64,000 nucleotides of DNA from the NCBI GenBank assembly GCA_035508795.1, contig DATJMJ010000141.1, positions 1-64,000 of the forward strand. Direction: 5' to 3'. Source of the DNA: DATJMJ01 sp035508795 (GTDB lineage Bacteria > Actinomycetota > Acidimicrobiia > Acidimicrobiales > Palsa-688). The notes beneath the pieces are model-generated. The model was not told the origin of the DNA. It saw nothing but the letters and a program-made list of their open reading frames with translations, and made no database searches. A program made the position numbers and the translations under genes. Below, piece after piece: positions 51,293-60,842 of this stretch; positions within the stretch are counted from its first letter, which is position 1, and every line of letters begins with the position of its first letter.

Positions 51293-51940
51293 TCAGGCGA
51301 TGCCGCCGCTCGGGCCCTGGAGAGCGGCCAAGCGGTCCAGCTGTACCGGGTCGTTGAGCGCCGAACCGACGCCCACAACCCTCGCTCCGGCCTTCAGGAA
51401 GTCGGGCGCATTGTGGGCGTCCACCCCTCCGGTAGCGACGAAACAGGTCAACGGGAAGGGCGCGAGCATGGCGCTGAACCACGGAGCGCTCAGCTGCGCC
51501 GCCGGGAAGGCTTTGAGCCAGCGAAAACCGAGTGCCGCCGCCTGCTGCACCTCGGTCGCGGTGGCGACGCCGGGCAGGTGCGCCAGCCCGGCGTCCAAAG
51601 AAGCGGCGGCGATCTCGCTGTCGAACCCGGGTGCGACAGTGAAAGCGGCCCCTGCCCGGGTGGCTTGGCGCAGTTGCTCGAGGGTGGTCACCGTGCCGAC
51701 GCCGAGGAGCTTGCCGCGCCGCTTGGCGGCTTGGGCGGCGGCGTCGAGCGAGGCGAAGGCGCTCTGGCTCTGGACCGGGACCTCGACGACATCGATGCCT
51801 GCTTGCCAGGAGAGCTCGCAAATTTCGACCGTCTTGGCGGGGGAGAGGCCGCGCAGGATCGCCATCACCTGTTGGCGGGAGAAGATCCTGTCGAAGAAGT
51901 CGTTGGAGCCTGCGGCGTTCAGCATCGGGCCTTTATACAT
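51293..51940 (-). CDS. eda: 2-dehydro-3-deoxy-phosphogluconate aldolase, copy 2
   Basis: A 215-residue class I aldolase. VMAILRGLSP, DVVEVPVQS, GVGTVTTLEQLRQA, APGFDSEIAA and FRWLKAFPAAQL with the Schiff-base Lys, then TGGVDAHNAPDFL, are present. It differs clearly from copy 1 at 20.2 kb: PVQS replaces LRTP, typical of the galactonate (KDPGal) type, so the substrate may be 2-keto-3-deoxy-6-phosphogalactonate. ATG 51925 with AAAGG upstream is an alternative start. The kinase copy 2 gene ends 25 bp upstream. Confidence 0.88.
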   Translation of the reverse strand: MYKGPMLNAAGSNDFFDRIFSRQQVMAILRGLSPAKTVEICELSWQAGIDVVEVPVQSQSAFASLDAAAQAAKRRGKLLGVGTVTTLEQLRQATRAGAAFTVAPGFDSEIAAASLDAGLAHLPGVATATEVQQAAALGFRWLKAFPAAQLSAPWFSAMLAPFPLTCFVATGGVDAHNAPDFLKAGARVVGVGSALNDPVQLDRLAALQGPSGGIA

Positions 51941-51965
51941 CCGTACGTATACGCCTGTACGTCGG

Positions 51966-52967
51966 CTACGAGCCTGTGCCCGAGCGCTCGTGGCCGAGCT
52001 GCACTTCCGCCCACCCGTCGTCGTCCAGCTCGAGCACCCCGGCGAACCACGGCACGCTCGAAGGGCGTTGGTAGTCGTCCGTCGATAGCAGTGCCACGCA
52101 TGCCACCGCGTGGCCGAGCCGGAGGCACCGCTGCGCCTCGAGGCCCCTCAGCCAGCCGGAGAGCCAGCCGGCGACGAATGCGTCGCCACCGCCAACCGGT
52201 TCTTTTATGACGACGTGCAAGGAAGGCACGAACGTTTCCCCGTCGGGCGAGAACGCTGTTGCGCCAACCGCACCGTCCCTCACCACGAGCACGGCCGGCC
52301 GGTCGATGAGCCGGCGGACGTCTTCGGGGCCCTTGGTGCCCCACAGCCCGTGCGCTTCGTCGGCCCCGACGAAGACGATGTCGGCTTGCTGCGCGAGCGA
52401 GAGGAGGCGCCCAGCGGCTTGATGTTTTTGCCAGAGCCCGGGCCGGTAGTTGACGTCGAAGCTTGCCGTCGCCCCCCTCGCCCGCACAGCCCGTATGAGC
52501 CCTTCGGCCATCGCGTCACATTCAGGTGACAGGGCAGGCGTTATCCCGGTTACGTGGAACAGCCGCGGGCCGGCCGGCACCTCGAGCAAGGGGGCCACGA
52601 CCGCCAGGGTCATTTTCGATGCCGCCGAGCCGCGCCGGTAATAAAAAACGTCGGTGCGCCCCGCCCCGGGGTCCTTGAAGTAAACCCCCGTGGGGGCGTC
52701 ACGGCCCATCTCGACCCAGGAGGTATCGACCCCCGCCGCCGAAACCCTGCGCAATACCCGCCTCCCGAGCGGATCTTCCCCGAGCCTGCTCACCCATGCC
52801 GCCCGGTGGCCGAGGGCCGCCAGGTACATCGCCACATTGGACTCCGCCCCGCCGGCGTTGACGGCGAAGTTGCCCGCGATCTCGAGCGGTTCGGGCTCTT
52901 GCGGGGTAACCATGGCCATCGTCTCGCCGACGCAGGCGACCTCGGGAGGTTCGGGCGATTTGGCCAT
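51966..52967 (-). CDS. 2-keto-3-deoxy-sugar-acid kinase (PfkB family), copy 2
   Basis: A 333-residue PfkB kinase. EVACVGETMAMVTP and NAGGAESNVAMYLAALGH at the N-terminus, SFDVNYRPGLW in the middle and VGGGDAFVAGWLSG with the catalytic Asp support KdgK-type specificity. Paired with eda copy 2, it may phosphorylate 2-keto-3-deoxygluconate or galactonate. It is first in a two-gene unit. It is distinct from copy 1 in sequence, so not a recent duplication. Confidence 0.87.
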   Translation of the reverse strand: MAKSPEPPEVACVGETMAMVTPQEPEPLEIAGNFAVNAGGAESNVAMYLAALGHRAAWVSRLGEDPLGRRVLRRVSAAGVDTSWVEMGRDAPTGVYFKDPGAGRTDVFYYRRGSAASKMTLAVVAPLLEVPAGPRLFHVTGITPALSPECDAMAEGLIRAVRARGATASFDVNYRPGLWQKHQAAGRLLSLAQQADIVFVGADEAHGLWGTKGPEDVRRLIDRPAVLVVRDGAVGATAFSPDGETFVPSLHVVIKEPVGGGDAFVAGWLSGWLRGLEAQRCLRLGHAVACVALLSTDDYQRPSSVPWFAGVLELDDDGWAEVQLGHERSGTGS

Positions 52968-53013
52968 TGGTGGACCGTGCGCCGGGGACCGCGCCCGGCA
53001 CGGGGGTTACCTG

Positions 53014-54060
53014 CTAACTGGGGGCAACCTTGGCGCCGGCAGCGCCGGATGCGCACGCCGGGTCCATCCCGGGGAGCGACCTCCGGCAGGGCCGGCGAGG
53101 ACGGGCTGCAGCGAAGGCTCCGTCGAGGAAACTGTACCTGCGCCTCAGCTGCTGGTTGCGCATGGCGCGGTGAGCAGCGTCGAGGTCGAGCCAGCAAGGT
53201 GCGGCAAACGCGCCTCCCACCATCTTGACGGACTCGGCAGCGCAGAGGTTTGCAAAACGGAGCCGCCTGTCGATGGGCCAACCCGATAGCGACCCGTAGA
53301 CGAACCCGGCGTCGAACACGTCGCCCGCTCCCGTCGTGTCCCGGGCGTCGACGGGTACTGCGGGCACTTCGACCGGGGCTTCGGACCCCGGGCACACGGC
53401 CAGCGCCCCGCTCGCCCCGTTTTTGACCACCACGAGCGGGCCGCGGAGCGACAACGCCACGGCGGCTTCGGCGACAGTCGCGCAACGCGTGGAAGCCAAC
53501 GCTTCAGCCGCGTTCGGGAGGAAGACATCGACGAGGCCGAGCCGTTCGAGCTGTCGTGAGGCTGCGACCGGGTCGTCCTCCCATGCAACGTCGGCGAAGA
53601 CGAGGGGAGTGTCGCGCCTCACCATGCTCAGCCAGCTCGAGGAGACGTCGGCGAGGGAAACGATGACTGCATCGGCTCTGCGCCCCATCGGGAACAGGTC
53701 GTTCGCCGAGACCGGCGGGGCCTCTGCGTAGGTGACCATCTGACGTTCCCCGGCGATCGCGACCGAGCTCGTTACGGGAGTGCTCCAGCCGCCCACCGTT
53801 GCCGAGTAGGTGAGGTCGATGCCCTCGTCGGCAAGCGCGGCCCACAGGTAGTGGCCGAACGGGTCGTCCGCGAAGACGGCCGACATGGCCACATCGACCC
53901 CGAGCCGGGCGAGCGCGACAGCGATGTTGGCCGCACCGCCCGGTGAAATACCCAGGTAGGAGGCCTGCACCTCGGTACCGGGGCGAGGAACGGTTGGCAA
54001 CCCCGAGAAAACGAAGTCGAAGAAGACCGGCCCGACGACGTGGGCCCGGGTTGTTTTCAC
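53014..54060 (-). CDS. PfkB family carbohydrate kinase
   Basis: A 348-residue kinase. VVGPVFFDFVFSGLPTVPRPGTE and SPGGAANIAVALARLGV match ribokinase/adenosine-kinase-like members, and RDTTGAGDVFDAGFVYG has the catalytic GAGD. An Arg-rich tail is unusual. I use GTG 54060; an ATG ten bases upstream is in another frame. It is not closely related to the two KDG-type kinases. Substrate unknown, perhaps a sugar or nucleoside. Confidence 0.82.
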   Translation of the reverse strand: MKTTRAHVVGPVFFDFVFSGLPTVPRPGTEVQASYLGISPGGAANIAVALARLGVDVAMSAVFADDPFGHYLWAALADEGIDLTYSATVGGWSTPVTSSVAIAGERQMVTYAEAPPVSANDLFPMGRRADAVIVSLADVSSSWLSMVRRDTPLVFADVAWEDDPVAASRQLERLGLVDVFLPNAAEALASTRCATVAEAAVALSLRGPLVVVKNGASGALAVCPGSEAPVEVPAVPVDARDTTGAGDVFDAGFVYGSLSGWPIDRRLRFANLCAAESVKMVGGAFAAPCWLDLDAAHRAMRNQQLRRRYSFLDGAFAAARPRRPCRRSLPGMDPACASGAAGAKVAPS

Positions 54061-54145
54061 TACCCACCATGATAACTCCTGGTCAGGGCGCTGGGCTAGG
54101 CTCCGCGCCCCTGGCCCCCCGACCCTCGGCCTCCCGCCCCTCCCC

Positions 54146-56005
54146 TTAGCGGCCGGCGGCGTAGGCCTGCTGGCCCCGGGGGTCTGCGGCAGCACGCAAG
54201 GTGCTGTCTGCGTGCCTGGCGACGGCGCAAACCCTTCCGAGCGACCAGGGCCCGGGCACCTCGACCGCGTGCCCGCGGCGCCGGAGCGCGTCGAGGGCGG
54301 CGTCACCCACGCGTTCCTCCACGGCCAGGTGCCTCGGGCGGGCGGCGTGAGGCCAAAAGGAGCCCGGGAAGGCCTCGGTGTGATGAGCGGGTGCCTCGAT
54401 GGCTGCCTGGAGGCCAAGGCCGAAGTCGACGTGGGCGAGGAAAGCGTGCAGTGCCCACTGGTCCTGCTGGTCGCCCCCCGGCGTGCCGATCGCCATGTAG
54501 GGTGCCCCTTCTCGCCCGACGAGGGTGGGGGACAGCGTGGTTCGGGGCCGCTTCCCGGGCTGGAGGGAGTTGGCCAGGCCGTCTTCGAGCCAGAACATCT
54601 GGGCTCGGGTACCGAGGCAAAAACCGAGCTCCCGCACAACCGGTGCCCCGGTGAGCCAACCGCCGCTCGGAGTGGCGCTCAGCATGTTCCCCCAGCGGTC
54701 TACGACGTCGAGATGGACCGTGTCGCCCCGCAGCTCCGCCCTCATCGGCTCGCCCGCCCCGCTCGAGCCGCCGGCCTCACCCGCATCACGCGCCCCGTCT
54801 TCCCCGGTGGCCATGCGGGGCCGGCCAGTGCTCAGGTGCAGGTCGTCGCGCGCCGCTTGCAGGCCGCCGAAGAACGACGGGAGGCACGGCCCCTTACCTG
54901 CCGGCGTGCCCGGGAGCAACTCGGCGGAAGCGGCTTCGCCTACGAGCGCCCGGCGACTGGACGTGTAACCGCTCGAAAGGAGGGAGTCGATGGGCACATC
55001 GGTGTAGGCGGGGTCGCCGTACCACGCCTCCCGGTCGGCGAAGGCGAGCTTGGCGCATTCGGTCACCGTGTGGGTATAGCCGGGCGAACCATGCCCGAGC
55101 GCTTCGAGGTCGAACCCCTCGAGAAGGCGGAGCTGTTGGAGGAAAACGGGCCCCTGGGACCACGGCCCTGCCTTGTAGACGGTGTAGCCCCTGTAGCCGG
55201 TGCTAACGGGCGCTTCGTAGGTGGGCCGCCATGATGCAAGGTCCTCGGCGGAAAGGAGGCCGCTATGGCGCCCGCCCGAGGTGTCGAGCCAGGCGTCCCG
55301 CTGCGAACGCACGAAGGCATCGGCCACCCAGCCCCGGTACCAGATGTCCGCCGCCGCGGCGGCCTGTCCCTCTCGCGTGGTCGCCCGCGACTCCGCCTCC
55401 TTCAAGACCCTTTCGTACGTCGAGGCAAGTGCCCGGTTGAAAGCGAGGCCGCCCGCCTGGGGAGCGGGGAGGTAAACCTCGGCGCTCGGTGCCCAGTCCG
55501 AGCGGAAGAGCGGTTCCATCGACCTGATCGCCGAGGCCAGCTGGGGCAGCACGGGGAAGCCGTTGCGGGCGTAGCCGATCGCCGGCCCCATAACCTGCCT
55601 CAGCGACCGGGTGCCGAAGTCGGCCAGCAGTGCCATCCAGCCTCCGAAGGCACCGGGCACGACTGCGGCCAGCGGGCCGGTGCCCGGCACCATGTCGAGG
55701 CCAAGCTCGTCACGGTAATGGGCGGTTGTGGCGGCCGCGGGTGCCGGGCCCTGGGCGCAAAGGACCGTAGGCTCGGCCCGCCCGACCGGCCAGACCAGGA
55801 CGGGCAGGTCGCCGCCCGGGCCGTTCAGGTGAGGCTCGACGACCTGGAGGACGAGGCCGGCTGCAACTGCGGCGTCGAAGGCGTTCCCCCCGGTCTCGAG
55901 GATGCTCATGCCCACCGCCGAGCCCAACCAGTGAGTCGACGCCACCATCCCGAACGTCCCGCTCAGCTCGGGACGCGTCTGCGCGTCCTGACTACTGCCC
56001 GCCAT
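54146..56005 (-). CDS. gamma-glutamyltransferase family protein
   Basis: A 619-residue Ntn-hydrolase. MVASTHWLGSAVGMSILETGGNAFDAAVAAGL is the typical opening, with GPGGDLPVLVW and GAFGGWMALLADFG in the large part. The probable nucleophile is T429 in GDTVHLDVVD, followed by MLSATPSGGWL and the GTPGGDQQDQWALHAF loop. No signal peptide is seen, so it may be cytoplasmic like GGT-like acylases. An acidic Gly/Ala-rich stretch precedes the cleavage site. It ends 85 bp upstream of the PfkB gene on the same strand. Confidence 0.88.
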   Translation of the reverse strand: MAGSSQDAQTRPELSGTFGMVASTHWLGSAVGMSILETGGNAFDAAVAAGLVLQVVEPHLNGPGGDLPVLVWPVGRAEPTVLCAQGPAPAAATTAHYRDELGLDMVPGTGPLAAVVPGAFGGWMALLADFGTRSLRQVMGPAIGYARNGFPVLPQLASAIRSMEPLFRSDWAPSAEVYLPAPQAGGLAFNRALASTYERVLKEAESRATTREGQAAAAADIWYRGWVADAFVRSQRDAWLDTSGGRHSGLLSAEDLASWRPTYEAPVSTGYRGYTVYKAGPWSQGPVFLQQLRLLEGFDLEALGHGSPGYTHTVTECAKLAFADREAWYGDPAYTDVPIDSLLSSGYTSSRRALVGEAASAELLPGTPAGKGPCLPSFFGGLQAARDDLHLSTGRPRMATGEDGARDAGEAGGSSGAGEPMRAELRGDTVHLDVVDRWGNMLSATPSGGWLTGAPVVRELGFCLGTRAQMFWLEDGLANSLQPGKRPRTTLSPTLVGREGAPYMAIGTPGGDQQDQWALHAFLAHVDFGLGLQAAIEAPAHHTEAFPGSFWPHAARPRHLAVEERVGDAALDALRRRGHAVEVPGPWSLGRVCAVARHADSTLRAAADPRGQQAYAAGR

Positions 56006-56010
56006 GGGAG

Positions 56011-56853
56011 CTATTGCTCGCCGGTACGCAAGTCGTCGCCCGCAGCTGCTGCGAGGAACCGGTAGGCGTACTCCTCTGCGAAGCGCCGGGAGGCGGCGAA
56101 CACGACCGGGATGTCCCTGTAGCGCACCTGGAGACGAGCCAGCATGTCCGCCAGCCAGGAAGCCCTGCTCGCGTGCAAGCGGAACAGGTCCGGGTAGTTG
56201 GCCTCGACAAGGACACAGGCTGACGGCACCTCGGACAGGCGTTGGAGCTGAAAGGCGAGCGTGCCGTCCGAAAGGGAGGAGGCGAGGTTTTCCAAAGTCT
56301 TTCGTTCCGCCGAAGCAAGCAGGCGGCCCTCCCCGTCCACGATGCCGTAGTCGCCCGCAGCGAGCGCGGCCCTCGACGTTGTCACAGAGCGCCCGATGAA
56401 CCTGTAAGGGTAGCGCTCACGCGAGTCCACCACGACGGCAAGCTCCCCGACCGCCCGCCCACGCGGGACGCGCCCGCCCGGGTTGGCTAGCCGTGCGGCT
56501 GACTGGGTCTGCCAAAAGATGGCTGCTCGCCCTCTTGCTTCGGTGAAGACGAACTGCGAACGGTTGAGCCGCCCCCGCGACAGCACGAGGTCGATCGCGG
56601 CGCCTCGCCGCCTGCACGACCTGACCGCTACCTCTTCGAGGACTTCGGCATCGTCCGGCCAGCCGATTTCGAGCGGGTAGCAGTAAACACGCGATGACCG
56701 GGGCCAATCCTCGCGGGCCTTGAGAGCCAGGCCTCCGTCGATCGGGAGGCGGAGAAGATAGGGGAGCCGGCTGCCGGGGTCCGGGTTGCGGGCCACGACG
56801 AAGACGTCGTCCACCAACCGATCATCGCGCACCGCGCAAGGAGCACCCACCAT
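56011..56853 (-). CDS. ERCC4-domain (XPF-type) nuclease
   Basis: A 280-residue protein. The C-terminal half, from VVVDSRERYPYRF (about residue 142) through GDYGIVDGEG and SAERKTLENLASSL, carries the GDY and ERK-T motifs of ERCC4 nuclease domains, with later VLVEANYPDLF. The N-terminal part has no recognised domain but contains a RARE-like Arg-rich segment. Standalone bacterial ERCC4 proteins occur in actinobacteria without known function; DNA repair or defence is a guess. It ends 5 bp before the GGT-like gene. Confidence 0.8.
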   Translation of the reverse strand: MVGAPCAVRDDRLVDDVFVVARNPDPGSRLPYLLRLPIDGGLALKAREDWPRSSRVYCYPLEIGWPDDAEVLEEVAVRSCRRRGAAIDLVLSRGRLNRSQFVFTEARGRAAIFWQTQSAARLANPGGRVPRGRAVGELAVVVDSRERYPYRFIGRSVTTSRAALAAGDYGIVDGEGRLLASAERKTLENLASSLSDGTLAFQLQRLSEVPSACVLVEANYPDLFRLHASRASWLADMLARLQVRYRDIPVVFAASRRFAEEYAYRFLAAAAGDDLRTGEQ

Positions 56854-56928
56854 CAGCGCGGACCAAGGTGTGCGTCCTGGGCCGCGCCTACCTCCCGTGG
56901 TCCGTTATCTGCGGCCGGAGCCTTCCTG

Positions 56929-59124
56929 CTAGCTGTCGGCCGAGACGTGCCACAAACTGGCTTGGTCGGGCTGGAGGAACGGGACATGCACCCCGGTGCC
57001 CATGATCACCGCTCCGGTCGCGACGACGGGGACGGAGGGTGGGAGAGCGGGTACGTCGTGGCCACCAGCACTTTCCCCGGGCACGGGGACCCGTTGCACC
57101 CGGTAGCGCAAGGCCGGGTCCAGCCCGTCGAGGCGCAGCGACGGCGTGCCCCAGTACGGGGAGGTCTGGCTCCGCACGAGCACGAAGAGCGCCTCGGAGC
57201 GGTCCTGGGCGACGACGCCGAAGAGCGTTGTCCCGGGGTCTCTCGGCCTTTCGGCCCGCACGAGCCGGCCGGTGTGCACCAGGGCCCTGAACGACTTCAC
57301 GAGACGGACCCAGTCCGCCAGCGCTTTTCGCTCTTCGCCGGTAGTGGAGCTGATGTCCCATTCGATGCCCTGGTGCCCGAACATGGCAACGATGAGCCTC
57401 AGCGGCAGGTCGTGCTGCCTGCCTGTCGTGTGCGAGCGGGGCGATGCGACGTGGGATCCGATCAGTTCCAAAGGCAGCAGCGTCGCCAGGCCCGGCACGA
57501 TGCGGGCGCGCTCGATGGGGTCGATGCAGTCGCTCGCCCAAACGCGCTGGGTGCGCTCGAGCACCCCGAGGTCGACACGGGAGCCACCCGAGGAGCACGA
57601 CTCGATCTCGAGGGCGGGGAACCGCTCGTGGAGCGCGTCCATCAACCGGTAGGTGGCGAGAGTCTGGTCCCGTACCGCCGGCCTGCCTGCCCTCGGGCCC
57701 GAGCGGTGGACCGGGTCGGCGAGGTCACGGTTGTGGTCCCACTTGATGAAATCGATCCCGTACTCGGCGACGAGCGAGGTCATCCGTTCGAGGATGTAGT
57801 CGAAGGAGCCCGGGATGGAGACGTCCAGGACCTGCTGGTCCCGCTGAGCCGGCGGCATGCGCCCGGCAGTGCCGAGGACCCAGTCCGGGTGTGCGCGGGC
57901 CAGGTCGGAGTCGAGGTTGACCATTTCCGGCTCGAACCACAGCCCGAATTCCATCCCGAGCGAGCGGACGTGGTCGACTATCGGCTTGAGCCCCTCGGGC
58001 CAGACGTCGGGCGCGACGAACCAGTCGCCCAGGCCGGACTTGTCGTCGCGGCGTGTGCCGAACCATCCGTCGTCGATGACGAAGCGCTCGATGCCGATCT
58101 CAGCTGCGATGTTGGCAAGTTCGGCGATCCGCTCGAAGGAGTGGTGGAAGGTCACGGCCTCCCAGATGTTGAGCAGCACGGGGCGGGGGCTGTCGGGGTG
58201 GGCCGGGAGCCGGCGCAAGAAGGAGTGGAACCTGGCCGACATCCCGTCCAGGCCCTCGCCGGAATAGGCCCCGTACGCCCAGGGAGTCGTGACCGATTCG
58301 CCCGGCCCGAGGATCACTTCGCCCGGTGCGAGGATCTCGGCGACCCCGATCAGGGTGGTACCCGTGTTGAGCCTTTGCGCGAGGTAGCGCTGGTCTCCCG
58401 ACCACCCGAGGTGGATCCCCCAAACCTCACCCTCGCGAAAGCCGAAACCTTTAGTGCCTGCCGAAAGGACCAGAGGTGTGTCGGGGCCCGTGCGCCCCCT
58501 TCGCTGCTCCCGTAGCCAGGTGCCCTGGGTGAGGTCGCGGCGTTGAGGTTGCGCTTCGTTGCCCCAGCGCCCGGCAAAGTCCTGCACCTCCACGACGTAA
58601 GTAGGGACGGGGAGCAACGTGGGCAGCTCCTGCACTTCGTACGGGTCGGCCTCGGGCCCGGCGACATTTGTCAGCGTCTGGCGGTGCTTGAGCAGGCCCT
58701 CGCGCGTGAGCTGGAGCTCGCCCTCGAGGACTATGCCGGCGGCCTCGTCCCTTCCCCGGTAAACGAACGTGGAGGCAGCATCGTCGTCCCAGGTTTCGAC
58801 CGCCTCGAGGCTGAAAAGCGGTTGGCTGTTCAACCCTCTGCGGTGGCCGCTCAGGCCCGGCCAGCCGGCCCAGCCGTCGGCCCGCGTCGGCGAGATGGAA
58901 GCAATAGGCGCCCGGTCTCTCGCACGGAGGCCCTCTGTGACCTTGCGTGCCATCGGGAGCGCTTCGGTTTCGGCTTCGGTCAGGTCGCCAAGGTCCTTTC
59001 CCCAATAGACGACGACCGGCATGTAAGGGCCCCGGATGTCGAGCACGACCGCCACGCCGCCACGACGCAGCGTTGCCCAGTTGCGCTCCCTGGCCGGCCC
59101 GGTTGCCGAAGGTGAGCTGTCCAC
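56929..59124 (-). CDS. GH36 alpha-galactosidase
   Basis: A 731-residue glycosidase. FVIDDGWFGTRRDDKSGLGDW, LWFEPEMVNLDSDLARAHPDW, FIKWDHNRD with nucleophile D463, and ESCSSGGSRVDLGVLERTQRVWASD with acid/base D532 match GH36. It hydrolyses alpha-1,6-galactosides such as melibiose or raffinose, inside the cell since no signal peptide is seen. GGGAGG before GTG 59124. It is last in the importer operon, after the binding protein, feeding galactose to GalK and GalT. Confidence 0.94.
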   Translation of the reverse strand: MDSSPSATGPARERNWATLRRGGVAVVLDIRGPYMPVVVYWGKDLGDLTEAETEALPMARKVTEGLRARDRAPIASISPTRADGWAGWPGLSGHRRGLNSQPLFSLEAVETWDDDAASTFVYRGRDEAAGIVLEGELQLTREGLLKHRQTLTNVAGPEADPYEVQELPTLLPVPTYVVEVQDFAGRWGNEAQPQRRDLTQGTWLREQRRGRTGPDTPLVLSAGTKGFGFREGEVWGIHLGWSGDQRYLAQRLNTGTTLIGVAEILAPGEVILGPGESVTTPWAYGAYSGEGLDGMSARFHSFLRRLPAHPDSPRPVLLNIWEAVTFHHSFERIAELANIAAEIGIERFVIDDGWFGTRRDDKSGLGDWFVAPDVWPEGLKPIVDHVRSLGMEFGLWFEPEMVNLDSDLARAHPDWVLGTAGRMPPAQRDQQVLDVSIPGSFDYILERMTSLVAEYGIDFIKWDHNRDLADPVHRSGPRAGRPAVRDQTLATYRLMDALHERFPALEIESCSSGGSRVDLGVLERTQRVWASDCIDPIERARIVPGLATLLPLELIGSHVASPRSHTTGRQHDLPLRLIVAMFGHQGIEWDISSTTGEERKALADWVRLVKSFRALVHTGRLVRAERPRDPGTTLFGVVAQDRSEALFVLVRSQTSPYWGTPSLRLDGLDPALRYRVQRVPVPGESAGGHDVPALPPSVPVVATGAVIMGTGVHVPFLQPDQASLWHVSADS

Positions 59125-59166
59125 TTGCTTCCTCCCATGTTGAACGAAAGCCCAATTGAATGAAAG

Positions 59167-59195
59167 GGCTCCTCGGCCGGGCGGGCCGAGGAGCC
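59167..59195 (-). terminator. perfect 12-bp hairpin between the binding-protein and alpha-galactosidase genes
   Basis: GGCTCCTCGGCC-GGGCG-GGCCGAGGAGCC has a perfect 12-bp stem. It lies downstream of the binding-protein gene and upstream of the alpha-galactosidase gene. No strong T-tract follows on the minus strand, so partial termination or 3'-end protection of the upstream message is likely. Confidence 0.75.
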
Positions 59196-59232
59196 GTTCA
59201 CATTGTTGCCGTTTGCTGCAGTAACGGTGTAG

Positions 59233-60600
59233 CTATGCCCCAGCGGCCGAAAGGTCGTGGTTGGCGTCGGCGTACGCCTTTGACAGCAGCGACGTCGTGC
59301 TGGACAGGCTGCCACCACCGAGCCAGATCGGGCCCATGTCCGAACCCATGTCGGTGAGGCCCTGGTTCATACCCGGGGTGTTGGGCCAGTCGACGACGTT
59401 GCCGTGCGCCTCATTGAGGTACGGCTGGATGTCGATTCCGGCCTTTTGCCATGACTGGGCGAAAAGCGGGTCGAGCGACTTGATGGCGGGCCAGACATAG
59501 CCCCCCTCTCCCATGATTTTCTGGGAGGCTGCCGAACCGAGCCATTGCTCGAGCTGGAGGGTCTGGGCCATGTGCTTGGTGTGGACGTTGACGCCGTCGA
59601 TGAGCCCGTTGAACACGCTCCACGTGCCATCGGGACCGGCCGGCAGTTCCACAACGCCGATCTTGAACTTCTTGCCGACGAGCTGAGCAGTCGGCGTCAG
59701 TTCCCAGTCACCGGCTTGCAGCGTAGCGATCTTGCCCGCTGCAAAGAGAGCCTGGTCCTGGCCTGAAGGTGCCTCGCCGTCCGAACCGAGCAGCGTGCCC
59801 GGGGCGTACACGTGGTACTGGTACATGAGGTCCCGGATGAACTGGGTGGTCTGGTCGCAAGCGCTCGTGTTGAAGCTCACCGAGCTTGCCCACGCCTCCT
59901 GGATGATGTGGCACCCGTCCATCTGCCACCAGTTCTCGAAGCCGGTCTGCGCGCTGTTGTCCATCTCACCGCCGTAAGTGGCGACCGAGTTGGAGTTGAA
60001 CTTCGGCGAGAGGGCGTTGTTGCCACTGGTGTCGATAGTCGCCTCCTCCATGAACTTGAGGAACGTGCCACCGTTTGTCGGGTTCCAGTTCCAGTTGGTG
60101 GGGAAGGACAGGTGGTGCGCCGCCATGTAGTTCTCGTTGACGAGCAAGGCGATCGTGTCCCAGTCCTTCGGCAGGCCGTAGAGGGCACCCTTGTACTCGT
60201 GGAGAGCTACGAGCGACGGGTAGTAGATCGACAGGTTGACGCCCCACTTCTTGAGGTAGGGCATGATGTTGACCAGGTAGCCGTCCTTGATCCAGGTCGA
60301 CAACCATGGCGTGTTGATCCAGAACAGGTCCGGCCCGGTGCCCGAGCTGAACTCCTCCTGGAGCTTGGTCTGGTAGGAGCTGTAGGGGATCTGGGTGATG
60401 GTGACCTTGATGTTGGGGTGCATCGACTCGAACACCTTGATGGACTGCTCGTAGCCGATCTCCTCATGCGGGTCCCAGAGGGTGTAGCTGAGGTTGACAA
60501 CCGACGAGGCTCCGGCCGGCGGCGCAATTGTGCCGGTCAGCCCGAGCGAGCCGGCTGTCACCGCAGCGGTGAGGATCGCTCCTAGCTTCTTGTGCTTCAT
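59233..60600 (-). CDS. ABC importer sugar-binding protein, galactoside operon
   Basis: About 455 residues with a Sec signal (KLGAILTAAVTAGSLGLTG...AGAS). LSYTLWDPHEEIGYEQSIKVFESMHPNI and GTGPDLFWINTPW are typical of family-1 sugar-binding proteins, with the usual YGLPKDWDTIALLVNENY hinge. ATG 60600 fits the GAGGAG site; ATG 60606 is also possible. The 236-bp gap to the permease upstream holds no gene. A stem-loop follows the gene, a common means of making more binding protein than enzyme. Confidence 0.92.
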   Translation of the reverse strand: MKHKKLGAILTAAVTAGSLGLTGTIAPPAGASSVVNLSYTLWDPHEEIGYEQSIKVFESMHPNIKVTITQIPYSSYQTKLQEEFSSGTGPDLFWINTPWLSTWIKDGYLVNIMPYLKKWGVNLSIYYPSLVALHEYKGALYGLPKDWDTIALLVNENYMAAHHLSFPTNWNWNPTNGGTFLKFMEEATIDTSGNNALSPKFNSNSVATYGGEMDNSAQTGFENWWQMDGCHIIQEAWASSVSFNTSACDQTTQFIRDLMYQYHVYAPGTLLGSDGEAPSGQDQALFAAGKIATLQAGDWELTPTAQLVGKKFKIGVVELPAGPDGTWSVFNGLIDGVNVHTKHMAQTLQLEQWLGSAASQKIMGEGGYVWPAIKSLDPLFAQSWQKAGIDIQPYLNEAHGNVVDWPNTPGMNQGLTDMGSDMGPIWLGGGSLSSTTSLLSKAYADANHDLSAAGA

Positions 60601-60842
60601 TCTCATCTCCTCTATTTGTGGTGGTTTGCTACACCTTTTGCTTGTTGGTCTGTTGGCTCTGTGCCTTTTGCTTTGCCGGTGAAGCTCTCTGGCGCCATGG
60701 GCCCGGCTGGGCGGTTGCGGGGCAGCGGCCCTCCCCAGAAGCGCGCCTTACCAAGCCGTCTGCCTTCCCATGCTGTCCCTTTTTTTCTGGCTGGTGTTGC
60801 CCAGCTAAGGCTTCAAGGTCACCTCGGTGGTCGTCCCCAGCG

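Noticed and set aside
54061..54639. The upstream extension of the third PfkB kinase frame
   Set aside because: It overlaps the 3' part of the GGT-like gene on the same strand, and PfkB-like sequence begins only at GTG 54060.
56947..58515. A 522-codon plus-strand open frame opposite the alpha-galactosidase gene
   Set aside because: The minus strand carries complete GH36 motifs, and the plus frame has no recognisable domain.
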